From contig CAVXIQ010000006.1 of the NCBI GenBank assembly GCA_963761905.1, positions 620,001-684,000 of the forward strand: a DNA stretch of 64,000 nucleotides, given 5' to 3'. Position 1 is the first letter of the stretch. Every line of letters begins with the position of its first letter. The notes beneath the pieces were generated by a model, which was given only the letters and a program-made list of their open reading frames with translations, searched no databases and was not told the origin of the DNA. Made by a program: the position numbers and the translations under genes. Of this stretch, positions 8,527-16,687 are shown in pieces. This stretch comes from Gaiellasilicea sp963761905 (lineage in GTDB: Bacteria > Actinomycetota > Thermoleophilia > Gaiellales > Gaiellaceae).

Positions 8527-8545
8527 GCCTCCCGTAGCGGGAGGC
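8527..8545 (+). terminator. GC-rich hairpin between the GNAT and MFS genes
   Basis: Perfect 8-base arms GCCTCCCG and CGGGAGGC enclose a 3-base loop, 48 bases after the GNAT stop and 56 before the MFS start. No T-tract follows, so it would be a T-less terminator or an mRNA end stabiliser. The rest of the gap (8480-8600) holds nothing else I recognise. Confidence 0.45.
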
Positions 8546-8600
8546 TCGTGCTTCGGCCTGCTCAGCGCCTCGCTACTTCTCGACCGACTGGAGCTGCTGC

Positions 8601-9854
8601 ATGCGCCGTTTATCGGCCACCCATACCTGGTTCGCCTACGAGGCCGTCGCCTCGTTCTTCTGGACGCTGTCGTTCACCGTCGCAGCGGTGTTCTTCGTGC
8701 TCGAGCTGGGCCTCAGCCCGCTCGAGCTCGTGCTCGTCGGGACGGCGATGGAGCTCGCCGTCTTCGTCTTCGAAGTCCCGACCGGGATCGTCGCCGACAC
8801 CTACGGGCGCAAGCGCTCGGTCGTGATCGGGATGTTCGTCCTGGGAGGCTCCTACCTCCTGGTCGGAGTCTCGACGGCGGCGGTCGGCGTGATCGCCGCC
8901 TACGCCGTCTGGGGCCTCGGCTGGACGTTCCTCTCGGGCGCGTTCGACGCCTGGCTCGCCGACGAGGTCGGCGAGGAGCGGCTCGCGAGCGTCTACCACC
9001 GCGGTGCGCAGATCGACCGCGTCGCCGGGCTCCTCGGAATCGGGGTGAGCGTCGGGCTCGCGCAGGTCGATCTCCGGCTGCCGATCCTGGTCGCCGGGGC
9101 CGGCACGATCGCTCTCGGCATGCTCCTGCTCGTCGCGATGCCCGAGACCGGCTTCCGGCCGAGGCCGAGCGAGGGACGCGGCCAGCTCGCGGCGATGAAG
9201 GCGACCGGCCGCGAGGGCGTCCGTGCGGTCCGCGGCCGGCCCGTCCTGCTCGCCATCCTCGGGATCGCCGCGTTCGGCGGGATGTGGAGCGAGACGTTCG
9301 ACCGTCTGTGGGAGGCGCACTTCCTCGAGAACGTCGGCCTCCCGGGAATCGGCGAGCTCGATCCGGTCGTCTGGTTCGGGATCCTCAACGCCGGTAGCGT
9401 CGTGCTGGCGATCGCGCTCGCGGTACCGCTTCGCAAGCGCTTGGAGCACGCCGGCCAGGCGAGAGCAGCACGGGTGCTCTTCGGCCTCGATGCGTTCCTG
9501 TTCGCGAGCGCCCTGGTGTTCGCCCTGGCCGGCTCGCTCTGGCTTGCCGTTGGTGCATTCTGGGCGACGCGGGTCGCCCGGAACGTGGCAGGTCCCGTCT
9601 TCGACACCTGGGTGCAGCGAAGCATCGGCGAGACGGACGCTCGGGCGACGGTGCTCTCGATCACGAACCAGGCCGACGCAGTCGGGCAATGGACGGGCGG
9701 CCCGTTTCTCGGTGGGCTCGGGAACGTGTTCGGGATCCGGGCGGCACTCGCGGCGGGCGCCTTCTGCATGGCGCCGGCCCTGTGGCTCTACGGCCGAGCC
9801 GCCCGGCACGACGGCCGGATCGAGGAGTTGGAGGCCGACCCGGCGGTCGTGTAG
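8601..9854 (+). CDS. MFS transporter
   Basis: The 417-residue protein has about twelve predicted helices. The loop between helices 2 and 3 reads FEVPTGIVADTYGRKRSVV, a clear form of the MFS motif A (GxxADRxGRK). A central hydrophilic segment (FRPRPSEGRGQLAAMKATGREG) separates the two six-helix halves. The second half contains WVQRSIGETDARATVLSITNQADAVGQ, typical of the tetracycline/drug-type MFS proteins of Actinobacteria. Substrate and direction cannot be assigned. A TGGAG motif about 8 bases before ATG 8601 supports the start. A long hairpin after the stop separates it from glnA. Confidence 0.8.
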   Translation: MRRLSATHTWFAYEAVASFFWTLSFTVAAVFFVLELGLSPLELVLVGTAMELAVFVFEVPTGIVADTYGRKRSVVIGMFVLGGSYLLVGVSTAAVGVIAAYAVWGLGWTFLSGAFDAWLADEVGEERLASVYHRGAQIDRVAGLLGIGVSVGLAQVDLRLPILVAGAGTIALGMLLLVAMPETGFRPRPSEGRGQLAAMKATGREGVRAVRGRPVLLAILGIAAFGGMWSETFDRLWEAHFLENVGLPGIGELDPVVWFGILNAGSVVLAIALAVPLRKRLEHAGQARAARVLFGLDAFLFASALVFALAGSLWLAVGAFWATRVARNVAGPVFDTWVQRSIGETDARATVLSITNQADAVGQWTGGPFLGGLGNVFGIRAALAAGAFCMAPALWLYGRAARHDGRIEELEADPAVV

Positions 9855-9878
9855 ACTCGCCGGGTCTTTCGAGGCGAC

Positions 9879-9920
9879 GAGGCCTCGGGCGCACGACTCG
9901 TCGTGTCCGCCCGGGGCCTC
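9879..9920 (+). terminator. long intrinsic terminator hairpin between the MFS gene and glnA
   Basis: A 13-base arm (9879-9891) pairs with 9908-9920 with one G-U wobble. Inside it CACGA-CTCG-TCGTG forms a further perfect 5-base stem with a four-base loop. TTTCTGTT follows immediately. This is the strongest terminator-like structure in the window. It lies 25 bases after the MFS stop and 31 before the glnA ATG, so it either ends the MFS transcript or acts as an attenuator in a glnA leader. Confidence 0.7.
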
Positions 9921-9951
9921 TTTCTGTTGGATTCACGAGAGGAGAGCTTGG

Positions 9952-11316
9952 ATGGCGATGATCGAGAGCAAGCACCGGGCGACGTCCGATCCCGCGGCGC
10001 GCAAGGACGTGCTGAAGCGGATCAAGGACGACAAGGTCGAGTACGTCCTCTTCTGGTTCACCGATCTCGAGGGGCACCTGAAGAGCTTCGCGATCACTCC
10101 GGGCGAGATCGAGACCGCCCTCGACGACGGGATGGGCTTCGACGGTTCGTCGATCACCGGCTTCAACGCGATCGAGGAATCGGACATGGTCGCGATTCCC
10201 GATCCGGACACGTTCCGGGTGATGCCCGCGCGCGCCGGCGAGTCGGTCGTCGGCCGGATGATCTGCGACGTCGTCAGGCCTGACGGGACGCCGTACGAAG
10301 GCGATCCCCGCTTCATGCTCCGCAAGGCGATCGAGCGGATGCAGAGCATGGGCTTCGACACCTTCAACATCGGCCCCGAGCTCGAGTACTTCCTCTTCAA
10401 GGACAACAAGGGCACGGAGACGCTCGACGAGGGCGGCTACTTCGCGATGACCGCGCTCGACGCGGCGACCGAGCTCCGCAACGAGACGATCCAGGCGCTC
10501 GAATCGGTCGGGATCCCGATCGAGTACCACCACCACGAGGTGGCGCCGTCGCAGCACGAGATCGACATGCGCTACGCGCCTGCGCTCGAGATGGCCGACG
10601 CGACGATCACCTACCGGCTGATCGTGAAGGAGATCGCGGCGAAGAACGGCGTCTACGCGACGTTCATGCCGAAGCCGCTCTTCGGCGAGAACGGCTCGGG
10701 GATGCACACGCACATGTCGCTCTTCACGGACGGGCGGAACCAGTTCTTCGACGGCGACGACGAGTACAACCTCTCGGCGACCGGAAAGGCGTTCATCGCC
10801 GGGCTGCTCCGGCACGCGCGCGAGCTCTCCGGTGTCTTCGCGCAGTGGGTGAACTCCTACAAGCGGCTCGTGCCGGGCTACGAGGCGCCGGTCTACGTCG
10901 CCTGGTCGCAGCGCAACCGCTCGGCGCTGATCCGGATCCCGCTCTACAAGCCGGGCTCGGAGCAGGCGACGCGCGCGGAGATCCGCTGCCCCGATCCGGC
11001 CTGCAATCCCTACCTGACCTTCGCTGCTCTCCTACACGCCGGGCTCGAGGGAATCGAGCAGGGCTACGAGCTCGAGGCGCCGATGGAGACGAACCTCTAC
11101 CACCTGACGCCCGAGCAGCGTCGCGAGCAGGGGATCGTGGCGCTCCCCGAGACGCTCGGCGAGGCGATCGACGAGCTCGCCGGCTCGGCGCTGATGCGGC
11201 GCGCGCTCGGCGAGCACATCCACGAGCGCTACGTCGAGCTCAAGCGCAAGGAGTGGGACGACTACCGGATCCAGCTGACGCAGTGGGAGCTCGACCGCTA
11301 CCTGCGGGTGCTCTAA
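9952..11316 (+). CDS. glnA: glutamine synthetase type I (alpha-like)
   Basis: ATP-dependent synthesis of glutamine from glutamate and ammonium, the assimilation step matching the nearby amt/PII pair. The 454-residue protein shows DGMGFDGSSITGFN, the metal-site motif GPELEYFLF, HHHEVAPSQHEIDMRY, MPKPLFGENGSGMHTHMSL, and the ATP-site segment NRSALIRIP. The region where adenylylated enzymes carry the NLYDLPPEE loop reads NLYHLTPEQRREQGIVALP and resembles the Bacillus GSI-alpha pattern, which is not adenylylated. That fits with a PII lacking its modification site, but is inference. A GAGAGGAGAG stretch before ATG 9952 is the ribosome-binding site. Confidence 0.95.
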   Translation: MAMIESKHRATSDPAARKDVLKRIKDDKVEYVLFWFTDLEGHLKSFAITPGEIETALDDGMGFDGSSITGFNAIEESDMVAIPDPDTFRVMPARAGESVVGRMICDVVRPDGTPYEGDPRFMLRKAIERMQSMGFDTFNIGPELEYFLFKDNKGTETLDEGGYFAMTALDAATELRNETIQALESVGIPIEYHHHEVAPSQHEIDMRYAPALEMADATITYRLIVKEIAAKNGVYATFMPKPLFGENGSGMHTHMSLFTDGRNQFFDGDDEYNLSATGKAFIAGLLRHARELSGVFAQWVNSYKRLVPGYEAPVYVAWSQRNRSALIRIPLYKPGSEQATRAEIRCPDPACNPYLTFAALLHAGLEGIEQGYELEAPMETNLYHLTPEQRREQGIVALPETLGEAIDELAGSALMRRALGEHIHERYVELKRKEWDDYRIQLTQWELDRYLRVL

Positions 11317-11507
11317 GGGACATCGGGTAGACATAACACCGCCCGACGTGACAGAATCCGGCGTGCAGGTTTGCGGCGCAAGGCGAGCGCTGCGACCTCA
11401 ACTGACGGCCGACGCAGGCTCTCTTCGGAGAGCCTGCAGTCGTTCGGGGGAACGTCAGCCGATGGGCGGCCGAGAGCCACGATTCGTGCTCGGGGGAGGC
11501 GGTGGTC
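11317..11507. other. intergenic region between convergent glnA and PRC-barrel genes, with nested hairpin
   Basis: This 191-base stretch has no ORF I can support. At 11414-11437 there is a perfect 10-base stem with a TTCG tetraloop (GCAGGCTCTC-TTCG-GAGAGCCTGC). An outer pair, CTGACG (11402-11407) and CGTCAG (11453-11458), could close a larger structure around it. No T-tract follows on either strand. The simplest reading is a bidirectional terminator for the two converging genes; a structured small RNA is possible but not shown. Confidence 0.5.
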
Positions 11508-11759
11508 CTAGAGAAACTTGCGGATCGACTCGCGGACGACCGAGAGGCCGATCACGCGCGTCGACCTGTCGATCGCGCCGATCGCTTCGGCCGGGACGAG
11601 CCGGCGGCCGCGCATGAAGCCCGAGCGAACGGCGAGCGCGTCGGGCACGTCGGGGGTGGTGCCGTACATCGGCGACTCGACCCGGCCGACCACCCGGCCC
11701 CGAGCGTCGGCCACGAGGAAGCCCTTGACGCTGCGGAGATCGAAGGCGACGCTGCTCAT
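11508..11759 (-). CDS. PRC-barrel domain protein
   Basis: This is an 83-residue single-domain protein. The pattern FDLRSVKGFLVADARGRVVGRVESPMY is the typical opening of a PRC-barrel (strand, loop, and GRVVGRV turn). It ends with RGRRLVPAEAIGAIDRSTRVIGL, also characteristic. PRC-barrels occur in RimM and as stand-alone proteins that mediate protein-protein contacts; no specific partner is evident. A TACGTT hexamer on the minus strand (11769-11774) lies 9 bases before the ATG and could be its -10 element, giving a very short leader. The gene is divergent from the GAF kinase. Confidence 0.75.
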   Translation of the reverse strand: MSSVAFDLRSVKGFLVADARGRVVGRVESPMYGTTPDVPDALAVRSGFMRGRRLVPAEAIGAIDRSTRVIGLSVVRESIRKFL

Positions 11760-11836
11760 CTGGATGGGAACGTATTCGTCGCGTTTGAAGTTTCTCCCAC
11801 CCTCGAAGTAAGGACTTTGTTAGGGACGGCCAGACC

Positions 11837-11842
11837 TACAAT
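11837..11842 (+). promoter_or_regulatory. -10 element of a probable leaderless promoter for the GAF kinase gene
   Basis: TACAAT lies 6 bases before the GTG start at 11849, which puts the expected transcription start at the start codon itself. No ribosome-binding motif is present. A weak -35 (TTGTTA, 11817-11822) would be spaced at only 14 bases. The same TANNNT-N6-start pattern recurs elsewhere in the window. Confidence 0.55.
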
Positions 11843-11848
11843 CGGGCC

Positions 11849-13252
11849 GTGGACGCCTCCGCCCGTCATCTTCGGCTGCTGACGGAGACGATCGCGGCGG
11901 TCAACTCGACGCTCGACCTCGAGGAGGTGCTCGCGCTCGTCGCCTCGAAGGTCGCGGACGCGCTCGCCGCCGACGCCTGTTTCGTCTACCTCTACGACGA
12001 GCGCGCGGACGAGCTCGTCCTCCGCGCGACGCACGGCACGAGCGTCGAGGAGATGACGAGGCGCCCGCGGCTCCGGCCCGGGGAGGGAATCACGGGGTCC
12101 GCGGCCGCCGAACGCACCGCGATCGCGATCGCCACGAACGCGCACCTCGATCCGCGTTTCAAGCAGTTCCCGAACCTGCCCGAGGACGAGTACGAGTCGA
12201 TCCTGGCCGTGCCGATTCTGGCCCGGGACACGCTCGCCGGGGCACTCAACGTCCGCACGCGCGCGCCGCGCGAGCACACCGGGGCCGAGATCGACCTGCT
12301 CGTCGCGATCGCCTCCCAGGTCGCGCACTCGATCGAGCACGCCAAGCTCTACGCCGAGGCGCAGCGCCGCGTGCACGAGCTCGAGGCCCTGGCGCGGATC
12401 TCCGAGGCCGTCTCCGAGTCGCTCTACCTCGAGGAGTCGCTCGAGGCGATCGTCCAGACGACGATTGCCGCCGTCGGCGCGACGGGAGCTGCGCTCGTGC
12501 TCGAGGACGGCGCCGTCGCCTGGCCCGAGGGCCGCTCCGGCGTCCATGCCGTCCGGCTCCCCCTCCGCTGGAAGCGCCGCCAGATCGGCGAGCTCGTCTG
12601 CGACCGCGACACGCCGTTCTCGGACGAGGACAGGCAGCTGCTCGAGGCGATCGCCCATCATGCGGCGGTGGCGCTCGAGCACGGGCGCGCCGTGATGCGC
12701 GGCGTGCTCGCCCAGGAGATCCACCACCGGGTCAAGAACAACCTCCAGACTGTCGCGTCGCTCCTGAGGCTGCAGGCGCGAGCGCCTCACACCGACGCCC
12801 GCAAGGCGCTCGACGACTCGGTCAACCGGATCCTCGCGATCGCGGCCGTCCACGAGGTGCTGACCGAGCATCGCGAGGACGACGTCGACCTCGGCGAGCT
12901 GATCGACAGGCTGCGCGCGATGCTCGTCCAGGGGCTCGTCGTGGGGAAGCAGGTCGAGTCGGAGCTGGCATCCGTCTCGCTGGCGGGCGGGCGAGCGACC
13001 GCGCTGGCGCTCGTCTTCTGCGAACTGTTCGGCAACGCGCTCGAGCACGGCGGCTCGACGGTGCGGATCGAGTTGAGTGCGAGCAAGGGCGCTGTTTCGC
13101 TCGCGATCGCGGACGACGGCGCCGGCTTGAATGGCGACGCGAGCGGAACCGGGCTCTCGATCGTCCGGGCACTCGTCCGCGACGAGCTCGGCGGCAGGCT
13201 CGAGCTCAGGAGCGAGGACGGCCTGCGCGCCGAGGTCGTGTTTCCGGCGTGA
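11849..13252 (+). CDS. GAF-domain histidine kinase of the HisKA_2 type, PdtaS-like
   Basis: The 467-residue cytosolic kinase has two sensor regions (a GAF domain, about residues 20-155, and a second, weaker one, about 170-275). The phosphoacceptor motif QEIHHRVKNNLQTVASLL of the HisKA_2 class follows at about residue 290. A HATPase domain completes it, with FCELFGNALEHGG (N box), DDGAGL and GTGLSIV (G boxes). It has no membrane segment. Kinases with this layout, next to an ANTAR response regulator, match mycobacterial PdtaS/PdtaR and enterococcal EutW/EutV, which control transcripts by antitermination. The ligand is unknown. The GTG start follows a -10 hexamer directly, and its stop overlaps the regulator start (GTGA). 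Confidence 0.85.
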   Translation: MDASARHLRLLTETIAAVNSTLDLEEVLALVASKVADALAADACFVYLYDERADELVLRATHGTSVEEMTRRPRLRPGEGITGSAAAERTAIAIATNAHLDPRFKQFPNLPEDEYESILAVPILARDTLAGALNVRTRAPREHTGAEIDLLVAIASQVAHSIEHAKLYAEAQRRVHELEALARISEAVSESLYLEESLEAIVQTTIAAVGATGAALVLEDGAVAWPEGRSGVHAVRLPLRWKRRQIGELVCDRDTPFSDEDRQLLEAIAHHAAVALEHGRAVMRGVLAQEIHHRVKNNLQTVASLLRLQARAPHTDARKALDDSVNRILAIAAVHEVLTEHREDDVDLGELIDRLRAMLVQGLVVGKQVESELASVSLAGGRATALALVFCELFGNALEHGGSTVRIELSASKGAVSLAIADDGAGLNGDASGTGLSIVRALVRDELGGRLELRSEDGLRAEVVFPA

Positions 13253-13824
13253 GGATCCTGATCGCCGAGGACGAGACGATCATCCGCATGGATCTGCGGG
13301 CCCTGCTCGAGGCTGCGGGGTTCGAGGTGTGTGCTGAGGCGCGCGACGGCGAGGAGGCGGTCGCGCTCGCGCGTGCCGAGCTCCCCGATCTCGCCGTGCT
13401 CGACGTCAAGATGCCGCGGCTCGACGGGATCGAGGCGGCGCGCCGGATCCTGGACGAGCGGCCGATCCCGATCGTGATGGTCACGGCCTACGCGGAACGG
13501 GAGCTCGTCTCGCGCGCCGTCGAAGCCGGCGTCTTCGGCTATCTCGTGAAGCCGTTCCGCGAGACAGACCTCCTGCCCGCGATCGAGACGGCGCGCGCCC
13601 GGCACGAGGAGCTCACCGCGCTGCGCGAGGAGGCCGAGTCCCTCGCCGACGCGCTCGCTGCCCGCAAGTCGATCGAGCGCGCCAAGGGCCTCCTGATGAC
13701 GAAGGAAGGGCTGACCGAGCAGGAGGCGTTCGCGCGGCTGCGCAAGGCGAGCCAGGTCTCCGGACGCCCGCTCAAGGTCGTGGCGGAGGCGGTCGTCGCG
13801 ACCCTCGACGCCGGCGAGACGTGA
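13249..13824 (+). CDS. response regulator with ANTAR RNA-binding output, PdtaR-like
   Basis: The 191-residue protein has a receiver (residues 1-120) with acidic pocket ED near the start, phosphoacceptor Asp in LAVLDVKMPRLDG, MVTAYAE, and the Lys of YLVKPF. A short coiled linker leads to a C-terminal ANTAR domain (about 130-190), seen in RKSIERAKGLLMTKEGLTEQEAFARLRKAS. ANTAR domains bind paired hairpins in nascent RNA and prevent termination. The likely kinase is encoded immediately upstream with overlapping codons. The RNA targets are not evident; the structured regions near glnA would be worth testing. Confidence 0.9.
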   Translation: MRILIAEDETIIRMDLRALLEAAGFEVCAEARDGEEAVALARAELPDLAVLDVKMPRLDGIEAARRILDERPIPIVMVTAYAERELVSRAVEAGVFGYLVKPFRETDLLPAIETARARHEELTALREEAESLADALAARKSIERAKGLLMTKEGLTEQEAFARLRKASQVSGRPLKVVAEAVVATLDAGET

Positions 13825-15119
13825 CCGCGGCGGACGACCAGTCGAAGGTGGCAGAGCAGCTCGAACGCCGACGGCGCGCAGCCGCCGAAGCCTGGAGCCT
13901 CGACGCGAGTCAGGCCGTCGTCATCGGCGCCGGAACGTCGATCCACGTGCCGGGCCGCGGCGATCGCACCTACCGGTTCTTCGCGCATTCCGAGTACCTC
14001 TATCTGACCGACCGCGAGCGTCCGGGGTCGGTTCTCGCCTTCGACCCTGTCGACGGCTGGGTCGACTTCGTCCCGAACGCGACAGTTCAGGAGTTGCTCT
14101 GGTCAGGCGCCTCGGCGGCGGAGCCGGGAGTCTCGACCGAGGAGCTGCCGCGCTGGCTCGAGTCCCGCAAGGGCGAGCGGATCGCGAACCTCGGTGCGGC
14201 CGTGCAAGGCGTCGAGTCCGACGTCGGTCTCGAAGCCGACCTGCGCTATGAGCTGAACCGGATCCGCCGAGTCAAGGACGAGGTCGAGCTCGAGCGGATG
14301 CGGCAGGCGGAGCGTGCGACCAGGGCTGGGTTCGCGGTCGCGGCGGAGCTGATTGCTCCGGGTCGAAGCGAGCGGGATCTGCAGATCGAGATCGAGGCTG
14401 CCTTCCTCCGCAACGGCGGGGATGGGTGCGCCTACGAGACGATCGTCGCAGGCGGACCGAACTCCGCCGTGCTCCACTTCGCGCCGACGTCGCGCGTCTT
14501 CGCAGACGGCGAGCTCGTCCTCGTCGACGCCGGCGCCGAAGTCCGCGGCTACGCGTGTGACGTCACCCGCACGTATCCCGCCTCCGGCTCGTTCGCACCG
14601 GAGCAGCAGGCCCTGCACACGTTCGTCGCGGCCGCGTGCAATGCGGCGATCGAGCAGTGCGCTCCGGGACGCGAGTGGCTCGACGTGCACGCCGCTGCCG
14701 CCGGCGTCATCGCCGAGGGGCTCGTCGATTTCGGGCTCCTCCGCGGCAAGCCTGACGACCTCGTCGAATCCGGTGCGGTCACCCTCTTCTTCCCTCACGG
14801 CATCGGCCACATGGTCGGGCTCGGCGTCCGCGACGCCGGCGAGGTGCTCCGCGGCCGCTCGGGCACGCGACCCGGCTTCCCGCCACTCAGGGTCGATCTG
14901 CCGCTCGAGCCCGGCCACTGCGTCACGGTCGAGCCGGGGATCTACTTCGTCCCCGCCCTGCTGCAGGACGAAGAGCGCCGCCGAGCGCACGCTGGCGCAG
15001 TCGACTGGGGCCGAGTCGATCGGATGCTCGACTTCGGCGGGATCAGGATCGAGCACAACGTCCTCGTCACCCGCGACGGCGCCGAGATCCTGACCGCCGA
15101 CGTGCCAGTCCTCGCCTAG
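13821..15119 (+). CDS. pepP: M24 family Xaa-Pro aminopeptidase
   Basis: The 432-residue enzyme has the creatinase-like N-terminal domain (about residues 1-155) and the pita-bread catalytic domain. Metal ligands are visible in order: Asp in LVLVDAGAE, Asp in YACDVTRTYP, His in FFPHGIGHMVGL, Glu in TVEPGIYF, and Glu in GGIRIEHNVLV. It removes N-terminal residues preceding proline using two metal ions, probably in the cytosol. GTG 13821 overlaps the stop of the ANTAR regulator, so the three genes 11849-15119 look like one operon, though a functional tie is not obvious. It ends against the minus-strand DUF4349 gene with a 4-base overlap. Confidence 0.9.
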   Translation: MTAADDQSKVAEQLERRRRAAAEAWSLDASQAVVIGAGTSIHVPGRGDRTYRFFAHSEYLYLTDRERPGSVLAFDPVDGWVDFVPNATVQELLWSGASAAEPGVSTEELPRWLESRKGERIANLGAAVQGVESDVGLEADLRYELNRIRRVKDEVELERMRQAERATRAGFAVAAELIAPGRSERDLQIEIEAAFLRNGGDGCAYETIVAGGPNSAVLHFAPTSRVFADGELVLVDAGAEVRGYACDVTRTYPASGSFAPEQQALHTFVAAACNAAIEQCAPGREWLDVHAAAAGVIAEGLVDFGLLRGKPDDLVESGAVTLFFPHGIGHMVGLGVRDAGEVLRGRSGTRPGFPPLRVDLPLEPGHCVTVEPGIYFVPALLQDEERRRAHAGAVDWGRVDRMLDFGGIRIEHNVLVTRDGAEILTADVPVLA

Positions 15120-16143
15120 TTCTGCTCCAACAGGCGCGTCTCCGACTGCCGGCGGCGGAAGCGGAGGCCGAGCCAGATCAGGATTCCGAGCAGGACGAAC
15201 GGGCCGGCGACCACAAGGATGTAGAGCAGAGCCGTGCCCTCCCAGGCGAGGATCGCCTTCAGGTCGTCGAGCCGGCCGTCCTCGACGACCGCGGGCTCGA
15301 TCCGCTCCGTCGTCAGGTCGAGCGAGATCGTCGCGAAGCGCGCTTCGGCGCGCGTGGCGCTGAGCGAGGCGCGGAGGTCCGAGAGGCGGCGGCGCGCGTC
15401 GGCGAGCCTGGCCTGGAGGACTGCGCGCTCCTCGTCGGCGAGGTTCGGGTTCTCGAGCCGGCGGCGGAGCAGGGCGATCTCGCGCTGCGTGTCTTCGATC
15501 TGCGCCGTCAGGTCGTCGGCGGGCTGCTGGAGATCCTCGATCCCGATCCGCTGGCCGAGGATCGTGCCGAGCGCGGAGAGCTGGGTGAGCGCCGTCTGGA
15601 CGCGCGCGGTCGGGACGCGGAGCACGATCTGGGCGCCGCCGACTCCCTGCGCGGGCGCGTCGTACTGCACCGAGACGACGTAGCCGCGGAGCGACTGGGC
15701 GATCCGCATCGCGCTCTTCGTCGCCGCCGAGAGCTCCTCGACGTCGGCCACGCGCAGGCGCATCTCGGCCTGGACGCGCTGCAGCCGGCCCGGGGACGGA
15801 GCGAGCGCGCCCGAGCCCGTCGGTGCCGAACGTCTGGGCGGGAAGTGCCTCCTTGGTCGACGGCTGCGCCGAGTCGGCCGCCGCTTCGACGGTCGTCGAC
15901 TCCCACGGCCACCGAGGCGTCGCCTCGGGTTCCGGTCTCCGGGAGATTCGCGATCACGCCCGCGGCGAGCAGCACCGTGACGACGGCGACCGGCGCCACG
16001 AGCAGGAGCCGCCGCGGTCGAAAGCGGTGGAGCAGCGACTCGCGCGCCGGCTGCTCGACGGCGATCAGGCGGACGCGCTCGCGCAGCTCCTCCGACGCGG
16101 TCGGCTTCGCCTCGCGAATCTGGTCGAGCAACTGCTCAGACAT
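15116..16143 (-). CDS. DUF4349 membrane protein downstream of an ECF sigma gene, frame broken twice
   Basis: Starting at ATG 16143, the first 45 residues are cytosolic and charged (MSEQLLDQIREAKPTASEEL). A membrane helix follows (LLLVAPVAVVTVLLAAGVI), then a flexible extracytoplasmic linker. Next comes the DUF4349 domain: QAEMRLRVADVEELSAATK, GGAQIVLRVPTARV, a long coiled coil around EIALLRRRLE, and a C-terminal helix. Two single-base insertions interrupt it, one at a GGG near 15905 and one in the CCCCGGG run near 15795. The intervening 35 residues (STTVEAAADSAQPS and onward) read cleanly in the third frame. Restored length is 341. Its place after the sigma gene suggests an anti-sigma role; this is inference. 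Confidence 0.75.
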
Positions 16144-16657
16144 GAACGGTCATCCTCTCTTCGAGCTTCGTCAGCGCCCGCGACAACCTGGTCGAGACGG
16201 CAGTCGGGCTGATCCCGAGCACGCGCGCGGCTTCCTCGCCGTCGAGCTCGAGCAGGACACGCAGGGCGATCACCTCGCGCTCGCCGGCGGAGAGCGACAC
16301 GAGCGCCGCCTCGAGCTCGGGGGACAGTCCCTCGGGCATGGCCGTCTCGGACAGGTCGGGTCGAGCCACGGCCTGCTCGCGCCGGTGCCGCCGCTCCTCG
16401 GACCGGAACCAGTCGAGCGCGGTCGTGCGGGCGATCTGGCAGAGCCACGTGCGGGCGCTCGCGCGGCGCGGATCGAACCGCTTCCAGAGCTTGAGCGCCT
16501 TCTCGAACGTCTCGGCGGCGAGATCCTCGGCGAGCGTCCGGTCGCGCGTCAGGTAGACGAGGTAGCCGTAGACGTCGTCGAGGTGCGCCTCCGCCGTCGC
16601 CGAGAACGAGACCGGAATCGCCGGGGCCCCACGCGCGGAGAGCGTCATCGCCTGCAC
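16136..16657 (-). CDS. ECF-type RNA polymerase sigma factor
   Basis: The 173-residue protein has the two domains of group IV sigma factors. Region 2 (about residues 25-95) includes YGYLVYLTRDRTLAEDLAAETF and the -10-binding RTWLCQIARTTALDWFR. Region 4 (about 115-170) includes LSAGEREVIALRVL and a helix-turn-helix EEAARVLGISPTAVSTRLSRAL. GTG 16657 and ATG 16648 are both possible starts. The stop overlaps the DUF4349 membrane protein by 8 bases, the usual position of an anti-sigma gene. The signal and target promoters are unknown. The ABC-F gene lies 30 bases upstream on the same strand. Confidence 0.9.
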   Translation of the reverse strand: MQAMTLSARGAPAIPVSFSATAEAHLDDVYGYLVYLTRDRTLAEDLAAETFEKALKLWKRFDPRRASARTWLCQIARTTALDWFRSEERRHRREQAVARPDLSETAMPEGLSPELEAALVSLSAGEREVIALRVLLELDGEEAARVLGISPTAVSTRLSRALTKLEERMTVHV

Positions 16658-16687
16658 ACGGGATCTACGCCGCCGTACTCCGGCTCG

